Source of the DNA: CAYGVT01 sp964353355
Lineage (GTDB): Archaea; Thermoplasmatota; DTKX01; GCA-020343715
DNA length: 38,571 nucleotides
Assembly (NCBI GenBank): GCA_964353355.1
Contig: CAYGVT010000068.1
Span: 1 to 38,571 of the forward strand
Direction: 5' to 3'
Made by a program: the position numbers and the translations under genes. A model generated the notes under the pieces. That model was not told where the DNA came from. It saw nothing but the letters and a program-made list of their open reading frames with translations, and did not search any database. The first letter of the stretch is position 1. Every line of letters begins with the position of its first letter. This document shows, one piece after another, positions 34,301 through 38,571 of this stretch.

Positions 34301-35307
34301 GAGAACCCGTCGTTGTTGACGTCGCCCGCGAGGCGGATGCTGAGGCCGAAGTAGGACCGCAGCATCTTGCCGATCAGGGGCGGCGCCATCCACACGTCCT
34401 CGAGGCGGGGCGCGCCGTAGAAGATGTAGACCTTGCCGCGGCTGTCGCCGGCCACCGCGAAGGGCGCGCCCACCGCGAAGTCCAGCCAGCCGTCGGAGTT
34501 CAGGTCGCCCGCGCCCGTGACGGCGTATCCGAACCTGTCGCCGCGGCCCTCGCCGTCCCACATCCAGGCCGGCTTGTCCTGGAGGCCCGCGGGACCTCCG
34601 AGGAAGATGAGCACACGACCGGTGTCGGAGTTGACGCCGTCCGAGCCCACGACGATGTCGTCGTAGCCGTCACGGTTGAAGTCGCCGAGCGCGTCCACGT
34701 CCATGCCGAACCGGCCGTCGGCCTCGCCTCCGAGCAGCATCTGGTCAGGGTCGGCGCGCAGCCCGGCGGGCGTGCCGTAGAACACGAACACGGCGCCCGC
34801 GGCGCGCTTTGAGGGCAGGTACAGGCCGGGGGCGGTGATCATCACGTCGTCGAACCCGTCGTTGTCCAGGTCGCCCGCGGGCCGGACCTGGGAGTCCTCG
34901 GTGAGCGATATGTCAGTGCCCTCGAGCATGCGGACGGGGGCCTCGGTGACGGCCAGGCCGCCCATGTAGACGTAGCACAGGCACTTGGACGGCGAGAGCA
35001 TCCCGAAGTCGTCGTAGCCGTCGTTGTCCACGTCCCCGAGCCCGGCGACCTGCTCGCCCAGGCGCTCGCCCACGGTCTTGCCGAGGAGGGTCTCGTGCAG
35101 GTCCTGCACATCGACCGGCCCGGTGCCGGCGGCGGGCCTCGCCTCGGGGAGCGGCGCGTCGCTCTCCAGGGGGCCGTAGACCGGGTCCTGCGATGCCGCG
35201 GCTCCAGTGCCATCGCCCTGCGCGAGGACAGGAGCCACCGTCGGCATCAGCAGGGCTAGGACGATCGCGACTGCGGCGATCCCTCCTGAGAACCTTCGGC
35301 TCACCAT
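31363..35307 (-). CDS. Anchored FG-GAP (integrin-alpha-like) surface protein
   Basis: The 1314 residues start with a signal peptide (about 1-30) and seven FG-GAP blades (about 75-480). Each blade carries a calcium loop: DVDNDGYDD, DLDNDGFDD, DFNRDGYDD, DLNSDGWLD, DVNNDGFSD, DVNRDGCDD and the weaker DIDGDAFMD. Seven blades make a full beta-propeller, as in integrin alpha. Several beta-sandwich modules follow (about 490-1180), with a PKD-like module near 1185-1265 (DASGSFDPNDDRLEFQW). A membrane helix (about 1289-1308) and a five-residue basic end close the protein. The ATG at 35307 has GGTGG upstream, and a TATA-like AGTATATG lies near 35347-35354. It is likely an adhesin or surface-layer component. 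Its anchor sequence is duplicated as a remnant at 29623-29708. Confidence 0.93.
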   Translation of the reverse strand: MVSRRFSGGIAAVAIVLALLMPTVAPVLAQGDGTGAAASQDPVYGPLESDAPLPEARPAAGTGPVDVQDLHETLLGKTVGERLGEQVAGLGDVDNDGYDDFGMLSPSKCLCYVYMGGLAVTEAPVRMLEGTDISLTEDSQVRPAGDLDNDGFDDVMITAPGLYLPSKRAAGAVFVFYGTPAGLRADPDQMLLGGEADGRFGMDVDALGDFNRDGYDDIVVGSDGVNSDTGRVLIFLGGPAGLQDKPAWMWDGEGRGDRFGYAVTGAGDLNSDGWLDFAVGAPFAVAGDSRGKVYIFYGAPRLEDVWMAPPLIGKMLRSYFGLSIRLAGDVNNDGFSDLLVSSPDAGISGAGRVELYLGSEHGIGANASRVIEGEEDESHLGFTIAYLGDVNRDGCDDVAIGAQLYSTEDMPERGKVYVFFGDRYTGFSSEPKVEELGSSTLEHLSAGLAGAGDIDGDAFMDMLVGAPGFDAPGRLDVGAALLFRGRDITMPPMGSGSAWVEDRDEGTLLLCERRPYHLAVAVTHRTGETQLNTIEVRLDPAGEDVTYMYYADSVRITEVLDPKDLARVSSARMLDDPARRDTFVLWLELTLGWGFPVGRPLSVAVAAVDHQGLRVEGAFEDLGHTVSALAFEGELTLTGEHQGALGPGDWVRGTETVRVGGVRVAYDLSQAGVTPSRTYNPPASAVSVVGRDDMGGAWTTSPSPGEPVALDIQAPSSSRTDLVYTVSIESPDHARVFRTLAFGLRVDSTPVRFASPSPDEAQVIASLRVNASVVITDPMGPGVDAGTPYRMPQYQLSLAAGDSIFGPWHDAFLQVGPDSVVAYAEELLTEGTSHIRWRAYDRAGNGPAISPPYPIRVDLGNLTFSAPIPSNSVWFSAPDVTVGVTIENTKGNPIDLTHVQYRTSTAPGVFSEWATINVGDVEDPSRVTVFVEVRLAEGRANYIQWRARDTERREYITSPLYRVQVDLAGPAFSRALPAEDAFVVGRNAIAVGVFVSDPQSGVVEGSVRYQVVGEDTWHYPTIVREGGGYECTAMVTLPEGVDNYVRWQALDATGHASAPFQQRIMVDNTAPAMSDFSPRAGEVVRLQRVELSVRIDDLAPAGGHGSGVDLRTIEYAVSRPSTQGYTTWKRLGKYDGLTTPVVPFYMVSFTIDVDDGDLNFIVIRVTDGTGGNTVTSEPLRIVAELGIRPLPPVIQIIEPRTTTFRYGTATYFDASGSFDPNDDRLEFQWHSSLDGLLSEEPSFSAILSKGRHTITLTVREVDGTLSAQRAFDLDVEPPAEPHRPLSSAWEQVVVVLIAACIIVAVAMQAWRIRL
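31372..31457. repeat. Right copy of 86-bp direct repeat, 3' end of the FG-GAP gene
   Basis: This copy codes for the membrane anchor of the intact FG-GAP gene. It pairs with 29623-29708. Confidence 0.85.
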
Positions 35308-35590
35308 GGAGCCACCTGGCTCTTCCTACTTCTAGGTGACCCGCTGGCATATACTTTTCGGTGTGATTTGGAAGTGTCCAGACGAACGGCACCGCGCGGC
35401 CAGGCATCGCGACCGGGTGGCCAGCCTGGTGCAGTCCCTGTCCTCTCCGCCGCAGGCCAGGAGGGGGCATCGGACCCCACCGGGCACCCCCCATCCAACC
35501 ATACCCTCTCCTCGTCCGCCGTCCCATCCCATCCACCCTCCCGTCACCCGCAGGCGAAGCCTTATCATGGGGGTCGCGAATGGCTTCGCC
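35308..35590. other. Divergent intergenic region with two promoters
   Basis: The minus-strand promoter of the FG-GAP gene is near 35347-35354. Plus-strand CCTTATC at 35560-35566 would serve the methyltransferase. The 200 bases between are GC-rich, with no gene I can support. Confidence 0.45.
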
Positions 35591-36226
35591 GTGGACGAGT
35601 CCAAGAGGATAACAATCAGGACCGACCGCGACGTCTACGAGCCCGCGGAGGACACGGAGCTGCTCATCCGCAGCGTCCGCCTCCACCAGGGCGACCGCGT
35701 GCTCGAGATCGGCACCGGCACCGGCGTGGTCGCCATCCACTGCGCCAGGCTGGGATGCCGCGTCACCGCGACCGACATCCAGGGAAGCGCTGTCGCGCTC
35801 GCGCGCGAGAACGCGGCCGCCAACTCGGTGGAGCTCGAGCTGCTCCAGGGCGACATGTTCGCGCCCGTCAAGGGCGTCTTCGACGTGGTCATCCTCAACC
35901 CGCCCTACCTGCCCACCGCCCCCGGGGACCTGACGCACACGCCCCTCGACGGCGCGCTCGACGGGGGACCCGACGGGACCGCGGTCGCGCTCCGGTTCAT
36001 CGCGGACCTCCCGCGCCATCTCGCCAAGGGCGGGCACGCCTACATGGTCATCTCGAGCCTCCAGGAAGGTGCGCGCATAAGGCGCTCCATCCACGACCGC
36101 GGATTGGCCGCGCGTGTCGTGGGCACCGAGCGGTTCGACCTCGAGTCCATCTCGGTGCTCGAGGTCAGGAGACCCCCGAAGCGGACGGCGTCGGGGAGGG
36201 TACCCCACCCCAAAAAGGCAAGATGA
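35591..36226 (+). CDS. HemK/Mtq2-like archaeal release-factor glutamine methyltransferase
   Basis: This SAM-dependent methyltransferase of about 211 residues has motif I LEIGTGTGVVAI and the catalytic NPPYLP motif that binds the target glutamine or asparagine amide. The short form, starting just before RDVYEPAEDTELL, is typical of archaeal HemK-related proteins; the eukaryotic and archaeal relatives (Mtq2) methylate the GGQ glutamine of release factor aRF1/eRF1. I use the GTG at 35591 because a TATA-like CCTTATC ends at 35566, about 26 bases upstream; an in-frame ATG at 35567 would add eight residues but overlaps that element. The ferredoxin gene begins 7 bases after the stop and is probably cotranscribed. 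Confidence 0.88.
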   Translation: MDESKRITIRTDRDVYEPAEDTELLIRSVRLHQGDRVLEIGTGTGVVAIHCARLGCRVTATDIQGSAVALARENAAANSVELELLQGDMFAPVKGVFDVVILNPPYLPTAPGDLTHTPLDGALDGGPDGTAVALRFIADLPRHLAKGGHAYMVISSLQEGARIRRSIHDRGLAARVVGTERFDLESISVLEVRRPPKRTASGRVPHPKKAR

Positions 36227-36233
36227 GGTGGAC

Positions 36234-37022
36234 ATGCCACCTTTACAGATGAGGGAACCGCACCGGGGTCTCCCTGCACCTCTGTGGTATCAGGAGCCGG
36301 ACGCCCATCGCGAGGTCCTTGCGATGGACCCCGGGCGGGCGGTCCGCCTTCGCCACCTCGCGGGCGCGCTGGCAGGGGGACGGTGGCCCTCCCCCGCAGG
36401 CCCCCGGCTGCTCGCACGCGCGGAGGATGCCCCCGGCGTCCGTGCCCTGGCCAGGATGCTGGTCCAGCGCCGGGCCACGACGGTGGCGCTGGGCGAGGTG
36501 GCGACCCCTCCCGACGCGGCCGAGGCGCTCATGCGCACCTACGCGGTCGCGAGGGTCGAGTGGCCCCAGAGGGGCGCCGTCGTGCTCGCGCTAGGCGCGC
36601 TCGCCGGGCTCGTGCGCGAGGAGGGGGGGCGTGCGGAGCACGTCGCGCCCGCGTCCGCGCTCGCCTTGCTCCGGGGGGCGCTCAAGGGCGGGTCCACCGT
36701 CGTGGTGGTCTCGGTCGGCCCCCCCTACGTGGCCGCGGTGACGGCGCACGCGCCCGTGCTGCCGATGGGACTTTGCATGCACCGTGCGCTCTGGATGCCG
36801 GTGCGGCCTGGCCCCCGCAGGCCAGGCATCGACCCGCGGCTGTGCAACGTGTGCGGCGAGTGCGTCAAGGCCTGCCCGACCAACCGGCTCGTGGTCAAGG
36901 GCGGGCACGTCGCCGTCAAGCCCATGTGCTCGGGCTGCGGGAGGTGCGCGGGCCTCTGTCCCCAGGCGGCCATCGAGATGGTCGTGCCCGCCCCGAAAGC
37001 GGACGGCCGCACCAGGGGGTAG
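36234..37022 (+). CDS. Two-[4Fe-4S] ferredoxin fused to an unrecognised domain
   Basis: The 262 residues end in a ferredoxin-type domain (about 200-250) with two clusters: CNVCGECVKACP and CSGCGRCAGLCP, the standard CxxCxxCxxxCP spacing. The N-terminal 190 residues (alternating helices and strands, with ALLRGALKGGSTVVVVSVGPPYVAAV) are not from a family I recognise. Two further Cys are few and scattered, so the N-terminal part may not bind a cluster. The ATG at 36234 follows GAGGTG (36225-36230) closely; an ATG at 36249 is an alternative. It starts 7 bases after the methyltransferase. It may pass electrons to an unknown partner; the redox role is inferred from the clusters only. Confidence 0.78.
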   Translation: MPPLQMREPHRGLPAPLWYQEPDAHREVLAMDPGRAVRLRHLAGALAGGRWPSPAGPRLLARAEDAPGVRALARMLVQRRATTVALGEVATPPDAAEALMRTYAVARVEWPQRGAVVLALGALAGLVREEGGRAEHVAPASALALLRGALKGGSTVVVVSVGPPYVAAVTAHAPVLPMGLCMHRALWMPVRPGPRRPGIDPRLCNVCGECVKACPTNRLVVKGGHVAVKPMCSGCGRCAGLCPQAAIEMVVPAPKADGRTRG

Positions 37023-37059
37023 GGGCCAGGGAGGGCCCGCGACCGGCGCGATGGGCAAG

Positions 37060-37067
37060 CTATATCT
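37060..37067 (+). promoter_or_regulatory. TATA box of the last secreted protein
   Basis: CTATATCT at about 37060-37067 predicts a start near 37090. GGGTGGT at 37095-37101 lies just before the ATG at 37105. Confidence 0.5.
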
Positions 37068-37104
37068 CAAGGCCGGCGCATTGCCAGCGCGGCCGGGTGG
37101 TCTC

Positions 37105-38571
37105 ATGCGGTCCCCACTCTGGATTGTCGCGTGCGCGCTCGCGTTCCTGATGGCCGGTCCCGCCCTGCTGCCTGTGGCCGAGGGGCCAGCGACCGGCCGC
37201 CCCACACTCGGGGACCGTGACGACGGCGCTCCGTCCGGCTCGCGCGCCACGGTGCCGTTCAACATCGACTTCGACGTCAAGAACCCCTTCTTCCGAGCGC
37301 GTGAATCGGGCCTGGTATGGGTCGATCTCGCGGCCCCGCCTGGCGCGCTCGCATTCCCCAGCCAGATCAGGCTCGTCGAACGCCTCGCCCTCACGGAGAT
37401 CACATATGGCGTCCTGCCCGAGGACGTCGAGCTTTACCCCGATGGTTCGGTCCATCGGGTCAAGCTCCACTTCCTCGACTCCTGGGGTGCCGATGAGACG
37501 CGCTCCTACCGCGCCATCATGGGCGCGAGCCCATCGACCCCCCCGTCCCCGATGCCGGACCAGCAGCAGGGTGAGTTCTACATCCTCCAGGACCCGACGC
37601 TGAACGCGGAGTGGCAGGTGCACATCGACGACTCCGTGTTCAGCCAGTACTCGGGAGTCTACTACATCTACATCGAGAACTCCCCCGTGCGCGAGGTGCG
37701 CGCGTCGGGCAGCATGCTCGTGCGCGTGGGCGGGAACCAGCTCGACCCCGACCAGGCGAGCTTCCAGATGTTCTGGGGGGCGCACACCGACATCCAGGTG
37801 ACTCGCTCACCGCTGGTCACGCGCCTGCGCCTTGGCTACCATGCGCCCGAGATAGTGCACTGGGGCCCGAACACGGCGACCGTGCAGCAGATCGTGCGCG
37901 ACGTCGACTACATCAGCGCCGACCTCCAGCTCACATTCGTGCGCGGCATCCCGATGGTGGACGTCGAGAGCACGCGCACGATAAACGAGCGGTTCTGGAA
38001 CCACAACGGGTTCGTGATGGAGTTCAGCCAGCTCCTGGGCAACTCGGCCCAGTGGGACGGGGAGATGCAGGTCGTTTACGGGACCGACCTGTACGAGGTC
38101 CACCGCCCGACCACGACCGCGCCGACCTGGACGGCCGCGTGCATGACCTGGCAGGGCATCGACGTCGGCGAGGACGCGGCACCGGCAATGGGCGACCTCG
38201 ACGGCGACGGCGACCTCGACATGGTCGTCGGGGGCTCGCCCTCGGGGCTCGCATGCTTCGAGAACGCGGGGACGGGGGCCGCCCCCGTCATGGCCAGGAA
38301 CGCGACGTGGGAAGCGGGCCTCCAGCTCTACGACCGGGCGATGCCGACGCTCGGGGACGTGGATGGCGACGGCGACCTCGACATGGTCGTCGGCTGGGCG
38401 GAGGGCCGCCTCAGGGTCATGCGAAACGACGGCCCCCCGCCCGGTCCCCCGGAGTGGGCGGAATGGATGGGGTTCTTCGACCGCCTGGACATGGGGGACT
38501 CCACCGCCCCATGGCTGGGCGACGCCAACGGCGACGGCCTGCTCGACCTGCTTGTGGGGCTCGCGGACGGG
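37105..38571 (+). CDS. Secreted FG-GAP/VCBS-type repeat protein (3' end cut by window)
   Basis: The frame is open from the ATG at 37105 to the window end (489 codons, no stop), so the protein is truncated by the window. A signal peptide (about 1-26) is followed by an N-terminal beta-rich domain (about 45-345) with many aromatic residues and no recognised family. At least three VCBS/FG-GAP calcium loops come next: GDLDGDGDLDMVVG (near 367), GDVDGDGDLDMVVG (near 418) and GDANGDGLLDLLVG (near 480). The loops are about 50-60 residues apart, unlike the longer blades of the 1314-residue protein. The full protein probably continues with more propeller modules. It is likely a surface or secreted protein. 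Confidence 0.85.
   Translation, partial: MRSPLWIVACALAFLMAGPALLPVAEGPATGRPTLGDRDDGAPSGSRATVPFNIDFDVKNPFFRARESGLVWVDLAAPPGALAFPSQIRLVERLALTEITYGVLPEDVELYPDGSVHRVKLHFLDSWGADETRSYRAIMGASPSTPPSPMPDQQQGEFYILQDPTLNAEWQVHIDDSVFSQYSGVYYIYIENSPVREVRASGSMLVRVGGNQLDPDQASFQMFWGAHTDIQVTRSPLVTRLRLGYHAPEIVHWGPNTATVQQIVRDVDYISADLQLTFVRGIPMVDVESTRTINERFWNHNGFVMEFSQLLGNSAQWDGEMQVVYGTDLYEVHRPTTTAPTWTAACMTWQGIDVGEDAAPAMGDLDGDGDLDMVVGGSPSGLACFENAGTGAAPVMARNATWEAGLQLYDRAMPTLGDVDGDGDLDMVVGWAEGRLRVMRNDGPPPGPPEWAEWMGFFDRLDMGDSTAPWLGDANGDGLLDLLVGLADG

Overview
This is a high-GC archaeal chromosome segment. The archaeal markers are TATA boxes about 26 bases upstream of several leaderless starts, a class I lysyl-tRNA synthetase, a GfcR-type HTH/phosphoribosyltransferase regulator, an archaeal-type HAD phosphoglycolate phosphatase, an archaeal HemK-like methyltransferase, an archaeal SbcD-related phosphoesterase, and a tRNA-Gln with an A1-U72 pair and an encoded CCA end. 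The mix of very large secreted, membrane-anchored repeat proteins with these housekeeping genes suggests a Thermoplasmatota lineage, but that placement is inference and not proven by the sequence.

Layout. Bases 1-1431 are one complete insertion sequence with perfect 18-bp terminal inverted repeats. It carries an IS4/IS5-superfamily DDE transposase and, on the other strand, a 102-residue accessory gene; the two starts flank one shared near-palindromic TATA box. Next come an MscS-type channel (1492-2622), an acidic soluble protein (2630-3271, minus), a LEA14/WHy-like anchored protein (3347-3811, minus) and a 977-residue cadherin-like surface protein (3931-6864). A minus-strand pair follows: a small multidrug-export family protein and a metallophosphoesterase (6858-8432). 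It is divergent from gfcR and lysS (8576-10804). After tRNA-Gln there is a second acidic protein (10954-11439, minus), which shares an EFEPV motif with the first.

Bases 11654-21880 encode a 3408-residue secreted protein. It has a signal peptide, a right-handed beta-helix, 25 tandem FN3-like modules of about 99 residues, Ig-like and CARDB-like domains, a membrane anchor and a short cytoplasmic tail. Within it, modules 3-15 show a period of three modules. Then come a UbiA-family membrane protein with an unusual extracytoplasmic beta-rich C-terminal domain (22171-23673), a MacB/FtsX-type ABC system (two permeases and an ATPase, 23736-27191) and phosphoglycolate phosphatase (27205-27930).

Bases 28139-31217 look like an accessory patch. 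It holds two diverged tandem paralogues of a two-helix membrane protein of unknown function, a broken C-terminal anchor of a surface-protein gene, an AT-rich operator-like inverted-repeat cluster, and an AAA_14/DUF4143 ATPase. The broken anchor (29623-29708) and the 3' end of the next gene form an 86-bp, 75/86-identical direct repeat flanking the ATPase. That next gene (31363-35307, minus) encodes a seven-bladed FG-GAP/integrin-alpha-like anchored protein. The window ends with a HemK-like methyltransferase, a two-cluster ferredoxin fused to an unrecognised N-terminal domain, and the start of another secreted FG-GAP/VCBS-type protein that runs off the end.

Taken together, the accessory content is dominated by cell-surface proteins (four large secreted ones plus a lipophilic UbiA fusion and an exporter-like ABC system). 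The housekeeping genes are scattered between them as short independent units, most with their own promoter. No CRISPR array, rRNA or clear plasmid/virus origin was seen.
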